A stretch of DNA of 64,000 nt from Pseudomonas mosselii (GCF_019823065.1 NZ_CP081966.1:6045501-6109500), one strand, 5' to 3'; positions 1 through 10,887 are shown, numbered from the stretch's first letter. Numbers and translations are program-made. Notes: generated by a model from the sequence alone, not told the origin.

Positions 1-624
1 ACGGTCGGCCACGGCGACGGCTTCGCTGACGTCGTGGGTGACCAGCAACACGGTGAAACCGTGCTGGCGCCACAGGCGCTCGATCAATTGCTGCATTTCA
101 ATGCGGGTCAGGGCATCCAGCGCACCCAATGGCTCGTCCAGCAGCAGCAGGCGCGGCTGGTGAATGAGCGCCCGGGCCAGGGCCACCCGCTGTTTCTGGC
201 CGCCGGACAACGCCGCCGGCCAGTCGTTGGCGCGATCGACCAGGCCGACCGCCTCCAGTGCCTCCAGGGCACGGGGCCGCCAGTTGCCGGACAAGCCCAG
301 GCCCACGTTGTCGATCACCTTCTTCCAGGGCAGCAGACGCGCGTCCTGGAACATCAGGCGGGTATCCTCGCGGGCCTCGGCCAGCGGTGCGGCCCCCGCC
401 AGCAGTTGGCCGGCGCTGGGTTGGTCGAGCCCGGCCAGCAGGCGCAGCAAGGTGCTCTTGCCGCAGCCACTGCGACCGACGATGGCGACGAACTGGCCGG
501 CCGGAATGTGCAGGTCGATGCCGCGCAGCACTTCACGCTGGCCAAAGGTGCGACGCAGATCGCGGGCCGCCAGGGGGATGCCACGCAGCAGGCGTGGCGG
601 CTGTTCCTTGAGCACGGTCATCAT
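1..624 (-). CDS. ssuB: Aliphatic sulfonate ABC transporter ATPase SsuB (3' end outside window)
   Basis: Cytoplasmic ATPase that powers alkanesulfonate import through SsuC with SsuA as binding protein. The visible 208 codons contain Walker A (GRSGCGKS, about residues 50-57), the signature LSGGQKQR, Walker B ending LLLLDEP, and an H-loop in VTHDVSEA just before the window edge, so only the C-terminal tail is missing. The start is the first of two adjacent ATGs, which overlaps the ssuC stop as ATGA, indicating translational coupling. It is the last visible gene of a leftward ssuE-ssuA-ssuD-ssuC-ssuB operon. TauB-type ATPases are close relatives, but the ssuD and ssuE neighbours settle the assignment. 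Confidence 0.93.
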   Translation of the reverse strand, partial: MMTVLKEQPPRLLRGIPLAARDLRRTFGQREVLRGIDLHIPAGQFVAIVGRSGCGKSTLLRLLAGLDQPSAGQLLAGAAPLAEAREDTRLMFQDARLLPWKKVIDNVGLGLSGNWRPRALEALEAVGLVDRANDWPAALSGGQKQRVALARALIHQPRLLLLDEPLGALDALTRIEMQQLIERLWRQHGFTVLLVTHDVSEAVAVADR

Positions 625-1418
625 GCGCCCTCCTTCTTCGCCACCTGGTACGCCGGGTGCCAGCGCAGCCATACCCGCTCCAGGCCCCGGGCAGCCAGGT
701 CGGCCAGCTTGCCGAGCACCGCGTACAGGACGATGGCCAGCACCACCACATCGGTCTGCAGGAACTCGCGGGCGTTCATCGCCAGGTAGCCGATGCCGGC
801 GTTGGCCGAGATGGTCTCGGCGACGATCAGCGTCAGCCACATGAAGCCCAGGGCGAAGCGCACGCCGACCAGGATCGAGGGCAGCGCCCCCGGCAGGATC
901 ACCTGGCGGAACAGCGCGAAGCCCGACAGCCCGTAGCTGCGCGCCATCTCCACCAGTGCCGGATCGACGTTGCGGATCCCGTGGTAGGTGTTCAGGTAGA
1001 TAGGGAACAACGTCCCCAGCGCCACCAGGAAGATCTTTGCCGACTCGTCGATGCCGAACCACAGGATCACCAGCGGGATCAGCGCCAGGTGCGGCACGTT
1101 GCGGATCATCTGCACCGAGCTGTCGAGCAGACGCTCGCCCCAGTTCGACAGGCCGGTGATGAAGCCCAGCAACAGGCCGATGCTGCCGCCGATCACGAAG
1201 CCCAGGCCGGCACGCCAGCCGCTGATGGCCAGGTGGGTCCAGATCTGGCCGCTACGCACCAGCTCGACACCGGCACTGACCACCGCGCTCGGCGCCGGCA
1301 GGATGCGGGTCGACAGCCAGCCCGCGCTGACCGCCAGTTGCCATATCGCCAGCAGCAGGATCGGCAGGGCCCAGGGCGCCAGGCGCTTGGACCAGGTGGT
1401 GGTGGATGCACGACTCAT
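621..1418 (-). CDS. ssuC: Aliphatic sulfonate ABC transporter permease SsuC
   Basis: Inner membrane permease of the alkanesulfonate importer, 265 aa, about six hydrophobic segments. The conserved permease (EAA) loop lies near residues 170-195 and includes [18 protein letters not shown]. The N-terminus reads [19 protein letters not shown], a short basic cytoplasmic tail followed by the first membrane span, as in the family. It sits 11 bp after ssuD and overlaps ssuB by 4 bp, so the three are surely co-transcribed. Length and sequence match SsuC; TauC is a paralogue and is present elsewhere in this window. Confidence 0.95.
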   Translation of the reverse strand: MSRASTTTWSKRLAPWALPILLLAIWQLAVSAGWLSTRILPAPSAVVSAGVELVRSGQIWTHLAISGWRAGLGFVIGGSIGLLLGFITGLSNWGERLLDSSVQMIRNVPHLALIPLVILWFGIDESAKIFLVALGTLFPIYLNTYHGIRNVDPALVEMARSYGLSGFALFRQVILPGALPSILVGVRFALGFMWLTLIVAETISANAGIGYLAMNAREFLQTDVVVLAIVLYAVLGKLADLAARGLERVWLRWHPAYQVAKKEGA

Positions 1419-1429
1419 GACCCCGGTCC

Positions 1430-2578
1430 TCAGCTCTGCGACACGGACTTGGGCAGGATGTCGTTGGCGACCATTTCACCGAACGGGCTCACGTAGCCAC
1501 CGGTCTTCGGCTGCTCCGGGCGCTGCACGTCAAGGTGCGGGAACAGCAGCTCGGCGACTCGGTACGACTCCTCCAGGTGTGGATAACCGGAGAAGATGAA
1601 CGTGTCGATGCCAAGATCGGCGTATTCCTTGACCCGCGCCGCAACGGTCGGGCCATCACCCACCAGCGCGGTGCCGGCACCGCCACGCACCAGGCCGACA
1701 CCGGCCCACAGGTTCGGCGCCACTTCCAGCTTGTCGCGCTTGCCGCCGTGCAGCGCGGCCATGCGCTGCTGACCGACCGAGTCGAAGCGCGCCAGCGATG
1801 CCTGGGCGCGGGCGATGGTGTCGTCGTCCAGGTGCGAGATCAGCCTGTCGGCGGCGGTCCAGGCCTCTTCATTGGTTTCCCGCACGATCACGTGCAAGCG
1901 GATGCCGAAGCGCACTTCACGGCCTTGGGCCGCGGCCTTCTCGCGCACCTGAGCGATTTTCTCGGCGACGGCCGCCGGCGGCTCGCCCCAGGTCAGGTAC
2001 AGCTCGACCTGCTCGGCGGCCAGGTCCTGGGCGGCCTCGGAGGAACCACCGAAGTACAGCGGCGGACGCGGTTGCTGGATCGGCGGGTAAAGCAGCTTGG
2101 CGCCCTTCACCTGGATATGCTTGCCGTCGTAGTCGACCGTTTCGCCTTCAAGCACCTTGCGCCAGATGCGGGTGAATTCCACCGACGCCTCGTAGCGTTC
2201 CTGGTGGTTCAGGTGCAGGCCATCGCCGGCCAGTTCGTCCGGATCACCACCGGTCACCAGGTTGAACAGCGCACGGCCGTTGGACAGGCGATCGAGGGTG
2301 GCGGCCTGGCGCGCGGCCACGGTCGGCGAAATGATCCCCGGGCGCAGGGCCACCAGGAACTTCAGGCGCTCTGTCAGCGGAATCAGCGACGCCGCCACCA
2401 GCCAGGAGTCCTCGCAGGAACGTCCGGTGGGGATCAGCACGCCGCCGAAGCCAAGGCGGTCGGCAGCCTGGGCGATCTGGCTCAGGTAGCCGTGATCGAC
2501 GGCGCGGGCGCCCTCGCTGGTGCCCAGGTACTTGCCGTCACCGTGGGTGGGAAGGAACCAGAAGATGTTAAGGCTCAT
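1430..2578 (-). CDS. ssuD: FMNH2-dependent alkanesulfonate monooxygenase SsuD
   Basis: Flavin-dependent two-component monooxygenase of the bacterial luciferase fold. It uses FMNH2 supplied by SsuE and O2 to split C1 and longer alkanesulfonates into aldehyde and sulfite. The 382 aa length matches the family (about 380). The start [19 protein letters not shown] and the internal stretch [20 protein letters not shown] are typical of SsuD. The ATG is preceded by a GAGGAG ribosome site. It lies between ssuA and ssuC in the usual Pseudomonas order. Sulfite released here would feed cysteine synthesis. Confidence 0.97.
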   Translation of the reverse strand: MSLNIFWFLPTHGDGKYLGTSEGARAVDHGYLSQIAQAADRLGFGGVLIPTGRSCEDSWLVAASLIPLTERLKFLVALRPGIISPTVAARQAATLDRLSNGRALFNLVTGGDPDELAGDGLHLNHQERYEASVEFTRIWRKVLEGETVDYDGKHIQVKGAKLLYPPIQQPRPPLYFGGSSEAAQDLAAEQVELYLTWGEPPAAVAEKIAQVREKAAAQGREVRFGIRLHVIVRETNEEAWTAADRLISHLDDDTIARAQASLARFDSVGQQRMAALHGGKRDKLEVAPNLWAGVGLVRGGAGTALVGDGPTVAARVKEYADLGIDTFIFSGYPHLEESYRVAELLFPHLDVQRPEQPKTGGYVSPFGEMVANDILPKSVSQS

Positions 2579-2638
2579 TGGAGTTGTCTCCTCAAGGGTG
2601 GCTCATGCCGGGGCGGCACCCCGGCGCAGGCGAATCGT

Positions 2639-3604
2639 TCAAGGCGCGCTGGCGACCTTGGCCGGGGGTGTCCAGATCACGTCCTTGATGCTCAAGGGCT
2701 TGGGAATCAGCTTCAGGGCCTGGAAGGTGTCGGCGATCTTCTGCTGCGCGGCGATCACTTCTGGGGTCAGCGGCGCGGCGCCGTAGCCCTGGCGTTTCAC
2801 CGAGGTCAGGGTGATGTCGGCGGGCAGGCCGAGCAGCGGCGCGACCTGGTCGGTGACCTGCTGTGGGTTGGCCTGGGACCATTCGCCCACGGCACGCACC
2901 TCCTCGACCAGGGTGTTGATCACCGCCGGGTGCTGGGTGGCATAGCTGCGGGTGGCCAGGTAGAACTGGTGGTTATCGACCAGGTCCTTGCCGTCACGCA
3001 GGGTGCGTGCCTGCAGCTGCTGCTCGGCGGCGGCCTGGTACGGGTCCCAGATCACCCAGGCGTCGACGCTGCCGCGCTCGAAGGCGGCGCGGGCATCGGC
3101 CGGTGGCAGGTAGACGGGCTGGATATCGGTGTACTTGAGGCCGGCGTCTTCCAGGGCGCGCACCAGCAGGTAGTGCACGTTGGAGCCCTTGTTGAGGGCG
3201 ACTTTCTTGCCCTTGAGTTCCTTCACCGACTGGATCGTCGATCCCTTCGGCACCAGGATCGCCTCGCTGTGCGGGGCTGGCGGCTCATAGGCGACGTACA
3301 GCAGGTCGGCACCCGCGGCCTGGGCAAACACTGGTGGAGTTTCACCGGTCACGCCGAAGTCGATGGAGCCGACATTGAGGCCCTCGAGCAGTTGCGGACC
3401 GCCCGGGAACTCGGTCCACTGCACGTCAATGCCCTGTTCCTTCAGGCGCTTTTCCAGCGAGCCCTTGGCCTTGAGCAGCACCAGGGTGCCGTACTTCTGG
3501 TAACCGATGCGCAGGCTTTCGGCCTGGGCTTGAGTGATGGCGCCGAAGGACACAGCCGCCGCAAACAGGGCGACCAGACCGCGACGCAAGAAGATTGTGC
3601 GCAT
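2639..3604 (-). CDS. ssuA: Sulfonate-binding periplasmic protein SsuA
   Basis: Periplasmic binding protein delivering alkanesulfonates to SsuBC, 321 aa. I chose the ATG at 3604 because it begins a clean Sec signal peptide (MRTIFLRRGLVALFAAAVSF, then a cut after AQA at residues 26-28) and follows a good AGGAG-like site; the open frame extends upstream to 3718 without signal-like sequence. The mature protein begins ESLRIGYQKYGTLVLLKAKG, typical of the SsuA/TauA/NrtA family. The stop is 60 bp before the ssuD start. Confidence 0.94.
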   Translation of the reverse strand: MRTIFLRRGLVALFAAAVSFGAITQAQAESLRIGYQKYGTLVLLKAKGSLEKRLKEQGIDVQWTEFPGGPQLLEGLNVGSIDFGVTGETPPVFAQAAGADLLYVAYEPPAPHSEAILVPKGSTIQSVKELKGKKVALNKGSNVHYLLVRALEDAGLKYTDIQPVYLPPADARAAFERGSVDAWVIWDPYQAAAEQQLQARTLRDGKDLVDNHQFYLATRSYATQHPAVINTLVEEVRAVGEWSQANPQQVTDQVAPLLGLPADITLTSVKRQGYGAAPLTPEVIAAQQKIADTFQALKLIPKPLSIKDVIWTPPAKVASAP

Positions 3605-3698
3605 GGCGCTCTCCTGTGCGAGTGGGTTCGGGTAGCACCTGCTTGCCTCGTTGACGGGCGAGTAAGGTGGGACAACGGTCAAGCGGTATAGCGAGGAA

Positions 3699-4292
3699 TC
3701 AGATGCTCCAACGGGCACTGATCAGGCGTTCGTTGAGCTCGCCCGGCACCACCGGCCGAGGCCGGCGCGCCAGGGCGCTGTGGAACGTTTCCAGCGAATC
3801 CTGCAGGCGTTGCTCCAGGGCAGCGGCCAGTTGCGCGGGCCGGGTGCCTTCGCCGTAGGCGACCTGGCTGTCGTCGGCGAAGATCCCCTGCAGGGTCTCC
3901 TGCGCCTTGAGCGCCGACAGCACCGGCTTGAGGGCGTAGTCCACGGCCAGCATGTGGGCGATGCTGCCGCCGGTGGCGATCGGCAGGACCACCTTGTGTT
4001 CCAGGGCTCGCTCAGGCAGCAGGTCGAGCAAGGTCTTGAGGGCACCGGCGAACGATGCCTTGTACACCGGCGTGGCGACCACCAGGCCATCGGCCTGTGC
4101 CACCAGTTCATTGAAGTGACGCACCTGCGGGCTGTCGAAGCGCGCGTGGAGCAGGTCCTCAGCGGGGAATTCCCGCACCTGGAAGGTCACCACCTCGACG
4201 CCGCGCTCCTGCAGCCAGTCGCGCGAGCGTTCTAGCAGCACGCCGGAGCGTGAACGAAGACTGGGGCTACCACCGACAGAAACAACCAGCAT
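3699..4292 (-). CDS. ssuE: NAD(P)H-dependent FMN reductase SsuE
   Basis: Flavodoxin-like FMN reductase, 197 aa, that provides FMNH2 to SsuD. It starts [17 protein letters not shown], where the phosphate-binding [10 protein letters not shown] loop matches the NADPH-dependent FMN reductase family, and has the conserved [23 protein letters not shown] stretch around residues 70-92. It is the first gene of the ssu operon, 95 bp before the ssuA start. The upstream 150 bp is AT-rich and carries a 20-mer shared with the lsfA upstream region, so control by sulfur supply is likely but inferred. Confidence 0.95.
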   Translation of the reverse strand: MLVVSVGGSPSLRSRSGVLLERSRDWLQERGVEVVTFQVREFPAEDLLHARFDSPQVRHFNELVAQADGLVVATPVYKASFAGALKTLLDLLPERALEHKVVLPIATGGSIAHMLAVDYALKPVLSALKAQETLQGIFADDSQVAYGEGTRPAQLAAALEQRLQDSLETFHSALARRPRPVVPGELNERLISARWSI

Positions 4293-4411
4293 TGAAAGCG
4301 CTTCCTTCGATTCGATTGCAGGGCCGCGAGGGGTTGTCCCCGCTGGATGGAAGTGACATTAACAGTTCGTCATATATATCTATAAATCATATTTTTGCAT
4401 TTGTTTATTCC

Positions 4412-4431
4412 ATAAATAGATATTAATTCTT
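4412..4431 (+). promoter_or_regulatory. AT-rich motif upstream of ssuE, shared with lsfA
   Basis: The plus strand reads ATAAATAGATATTAATTCTT. The lsfA upstream region has the same pattern on the minus strand at 5427-5446, with 17 of 20 positions identical (ATAAATNGATATNNATTCTT). Both genes belong to the sulfur-starvation response in Pseudomonas. Which protein binds is unknown; a LysR-type sulfur regulator such as CysB is a reasonable guess. Confidence 0.45.
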
Positions 4432-4489
4432 ATCTCTTTAAGAGATCACCCAGCCCTTCGGGCTACGCTGTCGCGCAGGCAACTATCCC

Positions 4490-4610
4490 CCTGTGGGAGC
4501 GGCCTTGTGTCGCGAAAGGGGCGCGCAGCGGCCCCAGATTCCGAGCCACCATCGACATTGCTGGGGCTGCTGAGTAGCCCTTTCGCGACACAAGGCCGCT
4601 CCCACAGGGA
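4490..4610. repeat. Inverted REP pair
   Basis: Two copies of the local REP element face each other: 4490-4521 and its near-perfect reverse complement at 4578-4610, each about 31 bp with core CGGCCTTGTGTCGCGAAAGG. The spacer of about 56 bp contains further GC-rich sequence. The same element recurs in other intergenic gaps of this window. Confidence 0.85.
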
Positions 4611-4655
4611 TCGCGCAAGGCTCAATTTGGCAATACCTGCCTTTCTGCCAGACAT

Positions 4656-4679
4656 AAAAAAGGGCCGTCGAAACGGCCC
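4656..4679 (-). terminator. Rho-independent terminator of lsfA
   Basis: A perfect 7-bp stem GGGCCGT/ACGGCCC with loop CGAA is followed, on the minus strand, by six T residues. It lies about 43 bp beyond the lsfA stop and faces the right way. Confidence 0.9.
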
Positions 4680-4721
4680 GAAGATCCCTGCTTGGCTAAG
4701 AGCAATGCAACGAGCAATACC

Positions 4722-5360
4722 TCATCGATTCGGTTGCGGGGTCAGTCGCAGATAGGGTTTCACCGCCCGGTACCCTTTCGGGAAGCGGCGTTTGATTTCG
4801 TCCTCGTCCTTGAGCGAAGGCACGATCACTACCTCGTCGCCGTCCTGCCAGTTGCCTGGGGTGGCGACCTTGTAGTTGTCGGTCAGTTGCAACGAGTCGA
4901 TCACCCGCAGGATCTCGTTGAAGTTGCGCCCGGTACTGGCCGGATAGGTGATGGTCAGGCGCACCTTCTTGTTCGGATCGATGACGAACAGCGAGCGCAC
5001 CGTCAAGGTGTCGCTGGCGTTGGGGTGGATCAGGTCGTACAGGTCGGAGACCTTGCGGTCGGCGTCGGCGATGATCGGGAAGTTGACCACGGTGTTCTGG
5101 GTCTCGTTGATGTCATCGATCCACTTGTGGTGCGAGTCGACCGGATCCACCGACAGGGCGATGGCTTTGACGCCACGCTTGGCGAAGTCTTCCTTGAGCT
5201 TGGCGGTCAGGCCCAGCTCGGTGGTGCACACCGGGGTGAAGTCGGCCGGGTGGGAGAACAGCACGCCCCAGCTGTCGCCCAGCCATTCGTGGAAACGGAT
5301 CTTGCCGGCGCTGGAATCCTGTTCGAAATCGGGGGCGATATCGCCGAGTTTGAGGCTCAT
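4722..5360 (-). CDS. lsfA: 1-Cys peroxiredoxin LsfA
   Basis: Cytoplasmic Prx6-type peroxiredoxin, 212 aa, reducing peroxides. The peroxidatic cysteine is Cys45 in the motif PVCTTE, and no other cysteine occurs in the protein, which fits the 1-Cys class. The C-terminal dimerisation domain (about residues 150-212, with PAST and FPKGYRAVKPYLRLTPQP) is complete. In Pseudomonas, LsfA is known as a sulfate-starvation-induced protein, consistent with its position next to ssuE. It is transcribed alone: it has its own terminator downstream and a second motif-bearing promoter region upstream. Confidence 0.95.
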   Translation of the reverse strand: MSLKLGDIAPDFEQDSSAGKIRFHEWLGDSWGVLFSHPADFTPVCTTELGLTAKLKEDFAKRGVKAIALSVDPVDSHHKWIDDINETQNTVVNFPIIADADRKVSDLYDLIHPNASDTLTVRSLFVIDPNKKVRLTITYPASTGRNFNEILRVIDSLQLTDNYKVATPGNWQDGDEVVIVPSLKDEDEIKRRFPKGYRAVKPYLRLTPQPNR

Positions 5361-5426
5361 GGAAGCGGCTCCTGTGCTGTGTCTGGCCTTGTGGGTTCAA
5401 TGTGCCTGCTTCCGAATAAAAACAAA

Positions 5427-5446
5427 AAGAATAGATATCGATTTAT
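5427..5446 (-). promoter_or_regulatory. AT-rich motif upstream of lsfA, shared with ssuE
   Basis: On the plus strand this reads AAGAATAGATATCGATTTAT, the reverse complement of the pattern found upstream of ssuE at 4412-4431 (17 of 20 positions equal). It lies 67-86 bp upstream of the lsfA ATG, a plausible activator position. Confidence 0.45.
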
Positions 5447-5479
5447 TTATAACCATTAAGCATACGGATTCGCAGACAC

Positions 5480-5510
5480 AAAAAAGCCTCGCACTAGACG
5501 AGGCTTTCTT
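5480..5510 (-). terminator. Rho-independent terminator of the porin gene
   Basis: Stem AGCCTCG/CGAGGCT with a 7-nt loop, followed on the minus strand by a run of T, 15 bp after the porin stop codon. Confidence 0.9.
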
Positions 5511-5524
5511 GATGCCGCTACGAC

Positions 5525-6868
5525 TTACATGAAGGCGTAAGTGTAGTTGACGATGAAGCGAGTCTGGTCCTGGTCTTTGGTGAACTCGCTGGTCGAACCA
5601 CCGCTGCCACGGTACACACCCTGGCGCAGGCTGAAGCCCAGGCCTTTGAAGGTACCTTGCTGGATGGTGTAGTCGACGCGAGCGTCACGTTCCCACTCGT
5701 TGTAGGTGCCGTGGCCGCTCTTGTAACGAATATCATCACCGCGCAGGTAAGAAACAGACGCTTTCAGGCCCGGCACACCCAGACCGGCGAAGTCATAGGA
5801 GTACTGACCGAAGTTGGTGTTCTCGCCAGCACGGGCGAACTGGTTGATCATGCTGTCGGTGAACAGGTAGAAGCTGGAACCACCAGCACCTTCCGAAGTA
5901 CCGCTGTCATTGACCAGGCTGCCCTGACCCATCCAGACGAAGCCACCGTCGTCACCGACCTGCTGACGGCCGAGCATCAGCGCATGGCCACCCAGGGTGT
6001 AGGTGAACATGGCAGACCAGGTCTTGTTGTCGACCTTGCCGGTGTTCTTGGCATAGCCGCCGTTGTTGCTGAAGTTGTAGCTGCTGTCGTGGCCGTTCTT
6101 GCCATCGCTGCTGCTGTCGAAATAGCGCAGGTCGGTCTTGAACGATTGATCGTCAGCGATCTTGAAGACGTGGGTCGCGCCCAGGAAGTGCTGCTTGTAG
6201 AAATCTTCCAGGTTCGAGTAGTAGTACTGCAGGGTCAGGTCTGGAGTGAGCTTGTAGTCCAGGCCACCGTAGCGGAACTTGTTGCTTTCGGCAGTGGCGC
6301 CAGCAACGGACAGACCGGTACGGTTGCTCGAAGCACGGCCCATGGCGTGAGTCAGCTGACCGGCATTGATGGTCAGGTTGTCGATTTCCTTCGACTGGAT
6401 GGTGCCACCCTCGAAGGTCTGCGGCAGCAGACGACCATCGTTGGAGACCAGAATCGGCAGGTTCGGCGCGAGAGCGCTACCGAAGTGCGCTTCGGTCTTG
6501 GAGAAGCGAGCCTTGGCATTGGCGCCGAAACGGGCCCACTGGTCCGCAGCACCTTTGCCGTCATCCGGGAAGAAGCCACCTTTGTGATAACCCTTGCCGC
6601 CGTCCAGACGGATGCCCCACAGGGCCTGGGCGTCAACGCCGAAACCGACGGTGCCTTCGGTGAAGCCCGAGATGTAGTCGAGCTTGAAGCCCTGGCCGGA
6701 CTCACGCTGATCCGGGCGAGGGTTGCCGTGGGCTTCACGGTTGTCGTTGTTGAAGTACATGGTGCGCGAGCTCAGGGACAGCTTGCTGTCCTCGATGAAA
6801 CCGGCAGCGCCTGCTTGTTGGGCGAGAACCCCCAGTGCCACGGCCAGGGCCAGGCTGGACTTGTACAT
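5525..6868 (-). CDS. OprD-family outer membrane porin
   Basis: Outer membrane beta-barrel of the OprD/OprE family, 447 aa, with a signal peptide (MYKSSLALAVALGVLAQQ, cut near AGA at residue 22). The mature start GFIEDSKLSLSSRTMYFNND and the block FKLDYISGFTEGTVGFGVDAQALWG are family hallmarks. The last residues are YTYAFM, one Met beyond the usual aromatic end. The ATG follows a GAGGAG site at 7 nt. It lies between lsfA and the divergent tau operon, so it may be a sulfonate or amino acid entry channel. That role is inferred from position; the sequence resembles OprE but does not define a substrate. Confidence 0.92.
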   Translation of the reverse strand: MYKSSLALAVALGVLAQQAGAAGFIEDSKLSLSSRTMYFNNDNREAHGNPRPDQRESGQGFKLDYISGFTEGTVGFGVDAQALWGIRLDGGKGYHKGGFFPDDGKGAADQWARFGANAKARFSKTEAHFGSALAPNLPILVSNDGRLLPQTFEGGTIQSKEIDNLTINAGQLTHAMGRASSNRTGLSVAGATAESNKFRYGGLDYKLTPDLTLQYYYSNLEDFYKQHFLGATHVFKIADDQSFKTDLRYFDSSSDGKNGHDSSYNFSNNGGYAKNTGKVDNKTWSAMFTYTLGGHALMLGRQQVGDDGGFVWMGQGSLVNDSGTSEGAGGSSFYLFTDSMINQFARAGENTNFGQYSYDFAGLGVPGLKASVSYLRGDDIRYKSGHGTYNEWERDARVDYTIQQGTFKGLGFSLRQGVYRGSGGSTSEFTKDQDQTRFIVNYTYAFM

Positions 6869-7407
6869 GTTTTGCTCCTCTACGTTCTAATTTTTGTGCG
6901 TCTCAAGCGGCGGGATCTGCTGCCCCACTCGCCCGGATTGGCGATTTAGCACCAATGCGTGACCGCCAAGTCAATCGCTAACGGTCGATCTGCGACTTTG
7001 GTCTAACCCGCTGACCTGCGCTACAGGATAATGACAATCCTATAAATCCAAAATGACCGTTTTATGAATCTGTAAGATTTTTACGGAATAACATCGGAAC
7101 CATTCCTACGAAACGTTGTATCGACGCCGTCAATCATACCTTTAGGTTATGTGCAAACGTTTGCCGAGCTGTCGACCAGCAGTCCCCCCGCAGAAATCGA
7201 TAAAGACTAGCTGTCTTCAGCGATTGCGCCAGCTTCGCACCGTCCTGTCGAAACGAACCAAGCCAGGGATCACGACGAGCCTGCATCCCGCGCAGGTTCA
7301 GAGCGTTTGGCTTTTAAGCTAATTCTAAAAAGTTATTTATTTACTATTTCTTAGATCATCTAGTCTTCTCGCCATCCATCCCAGAATGCCTGACGAGAGG
7401 TTCAATC
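6869..7407. other. Divergent intergenic region, porin / tauA
   Basis: No gene is supported in these 539 bp. The part at about 7030-7160 is A+T richer and probably holds the porin promoter with a long leader, including a small hairpin around AGGAT/ATCCT (about 7024-7042). The stretch 7310-7375, directly before tauA, is very AT-rich and is the likely tau promoter and activator site. The middle (7180-7310) shows nothing recognisable. Confidence 0.6.
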
Positions 7408-8379
7408 ATGATCCCGCACGCTCCGCTGCGCCTGTTCGCCGCCCTGACCCTCGCCAGTGCCAGCTGGCTGGCCCAGGCCGCCGACCTGACCGTCGCCTAC
7501 CAGACCACCGTCGACCCGGCCAAGGTGGCCCAGGTCGATGGCACCTATGAAAAGGACAGCAAGGCCAGCATCGACTGGCGCAAGTTCGACAATGGCGCCG
7601 ACGTGATCACCGCGGTCGCCTCGGGCGACGTGCAGATCGGCTACCTCGGCTCCAGCCCGCTGGCCGCCGCCGCCACCCGCAAGCTGCCGGTCGAGACCTT
7701 CCTGATCGCCACCCAGATCGGTGCCGGCGAGGCCCTGGTCGCCCGCGACAGCATCAAGACCCCGCAGGACCTGGTGGGCAAGAAGGTCGCCGTGCCGTTC
7801 GTTTCCACCGGCCACTACAGCCTGCTGGCCGCACTGAAGAGCTGGAACATCGACCCATCGAAAGTACAGATCCTCAACCTCGCCCCGCCAGCGATCATCG
7901 CCGCCTGGAAACGCGGCGACATCGATGCCACCTACGTCTGGGACCCGGCCCTGGGCGTGGCCAAGGAGAACGGCAAGGTGCTGATCACCTCGGGCGAGCT
8001 GGCCGAGAAAGGCGCGCCGACCTTCGATGCCTGGATCGTGCGCAAGGACTTCGCCGCCAAGCACCCGGAAATCGTCAAGTCGTTCGCCAAGGTCACCCTC
8101 GACGCCTACGCCGACTACCGCAAGGACCCGAAAGCCTGGCTGGCCGACCAGGACAACGTCGCCAAGCTGGTCAAGCTGTCCGGCGCCAAGCCGGCCGATA
8201 TCCCGGTGCTGCTGCAGGGCAACGTCTACCCGCTGGCCGCCGACCAGGCCAGCGCACTGGGCACGCCGACCACCCAGGCGCTGACCGACACCGCCACCTT
8301 CCTCAAGCAACAAGGCAAGGTCGACGCCGTGCTACCCGACTACTCGCCCTACGTCAGTGCCCAATACCTGCCCAACTGA
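7408..8379 (+). CDS. tauA: Taurine-binding periplasmic protein TauA
   Basis: Periplasmic binding protein for taurine, 323 aa, first gene of tauABCD. The signal peptide ends at AQA (residues 22-24). The mature sequence [21 protein letters not shown] and the later [20 protein letters not shown] match TauA rather than SsuA. It follows an AGAGG site. tauB starts 13 bp after its stop. Expression probably depends on sulfur limitation, given the AT-rich upstream region. Confidence 0.94.
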   Translation: MIPHAPLRLFAALTLASASWLAQAADLTVAYQTTVDPAKVAQVDGTYEKDSKASIDWRKFDNGADVITAVASGDVQIGYLGSSPLAAAATRKLPVETFLIATQIGAGEALVARDSIKTPQDLVGKKVAVPFVSTGHYSLLAALKSWNIDPSKVQILNLAPPAIIAAWKRGDIDATYVWDPALGVAKENGKVLITSGELAEKGAPTFDAWIVRKDFAAKHPEIVKSFAKVTLDAYADYRKDPKAWLADQDNVAKLVKLSGAKPADIPVLLQGNVYPLAADQASALGTPTTQALTDTATFLKQQGKVDAVLPDYSPYVSAQYLPN

Positions 8380-8392
8380 TCCGGAGCCCGTC

Positions 8393-9172
8393 ATGGCCTT
8401 GCTCGAACTGGAGCGCATCAGCGCACAGTACCCCGGCGCCGCTACCCCGGTGCTGGCCGACATCAACCTGAGTCTGGGCCCGCGCCAGCTGCTGGTGGCC
8501 CTCGGGCCGTCCGGCAGCGGCAAGACCTCGTTGCTCAACCTGATCGCCGGCTTCGTCGCCCCCAGCGGCGGGCGCATCAGCCTCGACGGCGCGCCGGTGC
8601 AAGGTCCGGGCGCCGAACGTGGCGTGGTGTTCCAGGACGATGCCCTGCTGCCCTGGCAGGACGTGCTCGGCAACGTCGCCTTCGGCCTCGAGCTGGCCGG
8701 CGTGTCCCGTGCCCAGCGTGAAGCCAAGGCCCGCGAGATGCTGGCGCTGGTCGACCTGGCCGGCTTCGGCGAGCGGCGTATCTGGCAGTTGTCCGGCGGG
8801 CAGAAGCAGCGCGTGGGTCTGGCCCGGGCGCTGGCCGCCGACCCACGGGTGCTGTTGATGGACGAGCCGTTCGGTGCCCTCGATGCCTTTACCCGCGAAC
8901 AGATGCAGGAGCTGCTGCTGCAAGTCTGGCAGCGCACCGCCAAGCCGGTGTTCCTGATCACCCACGACATCGAGGAAGCGGTGTTCCTCGCCACCGAACT
9001 GGTGCTGCTGGCGCCCAATCCGGGCCGCGTCGTCGAACGTCTGCAGCTGGACTTCGGCCAGCGCTACGCCGCTGGCGAGTCGGCCAGGGCGATCAAGTCC
9101 GATCCCCGTTTCATCGAAACCCGCGAGCACGTGCTGGCGCGGGTATTCTCGCAACGTCAGGAGTCCGCATGA
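8393..9172 (+). CDS. tauB: Taurine ABC transporter ATPase TauB
   Basis: ATPase of the taurine importer, 259 aa from the ATG at 8393. The frame is open from 8357, but that start would lie inside tauA and lacks family homology, whereas [15 protein letters not shown] is the usual beginning. Walker A is GPSGSGKT (38-45), the signature LSGGQKQR, Walker B VLLMDEP, and the H-loop ITHDIEEA. The stop overlaps the tauC start as ATGA. Confidence 0.94.
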   Translation: MALLELERISAQYPGAATPVLADINLSLGPRQLLVALGPSGSGKTSLLNLIAGFVAPSGGRISLDGAPVQGPGAERGVVFQDDALLPWQDVLGNVAFGLELAGVSRAQREAKAREMLALVDLAGFGERRIWQLSGGQKQRVGLARALAADPRVLLMDEPFGALDAFTREQMQELLLQVWQRTAKPVFLITHDIEEAVFLATELVLLAPNPGRVVERLQLDFGQRYAAGESARAIKSDPRFIETREHVLARVFSQRQESA

Positions 9173-10008
9173 GCAGCATCGAATTGCCGGCCACCACCAA
9201 GCAGGCACAGCGCACACTTCCTGTGGTGAAGCCCCGCAAGCCCTTGTCGACCCGCTGGATCAGCACCCTCACCCTGGCCACCCTGTTGCTGGCGTGGTGG
9301 CTGGTGACCGCGGCCGGCTGGATCGAACCGCTGTTCCTGCCCTCGCCCGCCGACATCCTGGCCAAGGGCTGGACACTGCTCACCCAGGGCTACATGGACG
9401 CCAGCCTGTGGCAGCACCTGGGCGCAAGCCTGGGCCGTATCGGCCTGGCGCTGGTGGCGGCGACCCTGACCGCCATCCCCGTCGGCCTGGCCATCGGCTA
9501 CAACCGCGTGGCCCGCGGCATCCTCGACCCACTGATCGAGTTCTACCGGCCGATCCCGCCACTGGCCTACCTGCCGCTGATCGTCATCTGGTGCGGCATT
9601 GGCGAGCTGTCGAAGGTGCTGCTCATCTACCTGGCGATCTTCGCCCCGATCGCCATCGCCACCGCCACCGGCGTGCGCACCGTCGACCCGGCCAAGCTGC
9701 GCGCCGCGCAGTCGCTGGGGGCCACCCGTGCGCAACTGATCCGCCATGTGATCCTGCCCAGCGCCCTGCCCGACATCCTCACCGGCATTCGCATCGGCCT
9801 CGGCGTGGGCTGGTCGACCCTGGTCGCCGCCGAGCTGATCGCCGCCACCAGCGGCCTGGGCTTCATGGTGCAGTCAGCGGCGCAGTTCCTGGTCACCGAC
9901 GTGGTGGTGCTGGGGATCCTGCTGATCGCCCTGATCGCCTTCGCCCTGGAGATGGGCCTGCGCGCCCTGCAGCGCAAGCTGGTGCCCTGGCATGGCCAGA
10001 GCCATTGA
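9169..10008 (+). CDS. tauC: Taurine ABC transporter permease TauC
   Basis: Inner membrane permease, 279 aa, with a cytoplasmic N-terminal tail of about 27 residues and then six membrane spans. The permease loop is around residues 180-205 ([18 protein letters not shown]). It overlaps tauB by 4 bp and is followed 45 bp later by tauD. Its sequence is clearly separate from the SsuC of this window. Confidence 0.94.
   Translation: MSSIELPATTKQAQRTLPVVKPRKPLSTRWISTLTLATLLLAWWLVTAAGWIEPLFLPSPADILAKGWTLLTQGYMDASLWQHLGASLGRIGLALVAATLTAIPVGLAIGYNRVARGILDPLIEFYRPIPPLAYLPLIVIWCGIGELSKVLLIYLAIFAPIAIATATGVRTVDPAKLRAAQSLGATRAQLIRHVILPSALPDILTGIRIGLGVGWSTLVAAELIAATSGLGFMVQSAAQFLVTDVVVLGILLIALIAFALEMGLRALQRKLVPWHGQSH

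Positions 10009-10887
<879 letters not shown>

Larger units (their letters stand above)
4293..4721. other. Intergenic region between ssuE and lsfA
   Basis: This gap of 429 bp holds no credible gene. The part next to ssuE (about 4350-4445) is markedly AT-rich and must carry the ssu promoter. The middle (4490-4610) is an inverted REP pair. The last part carries the lsfA terminator (4656-4679). Open frames across the REP pair are artefacts of the palindrome. Confidence 0.8.

Noticed and set aside
1535..3691. A 718-aa plus-strand frame opposite ssuD and ssuA
   Set aside because: It spans two recognised genes and the gap between them, and has no recognisable domain.
4490..4610. Small insertion sequence or small protein gene in the REP region
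   Set aside because: No transposase is present and the frames there are simply the two sides of a palindrome found repeatedly in the window.
7030..7310. A small RNA in the porin/tauA gap
   Set aside because: There is a weak hairpin and AT-rich sequence but no promoter-terminator pair that would define a transcript.
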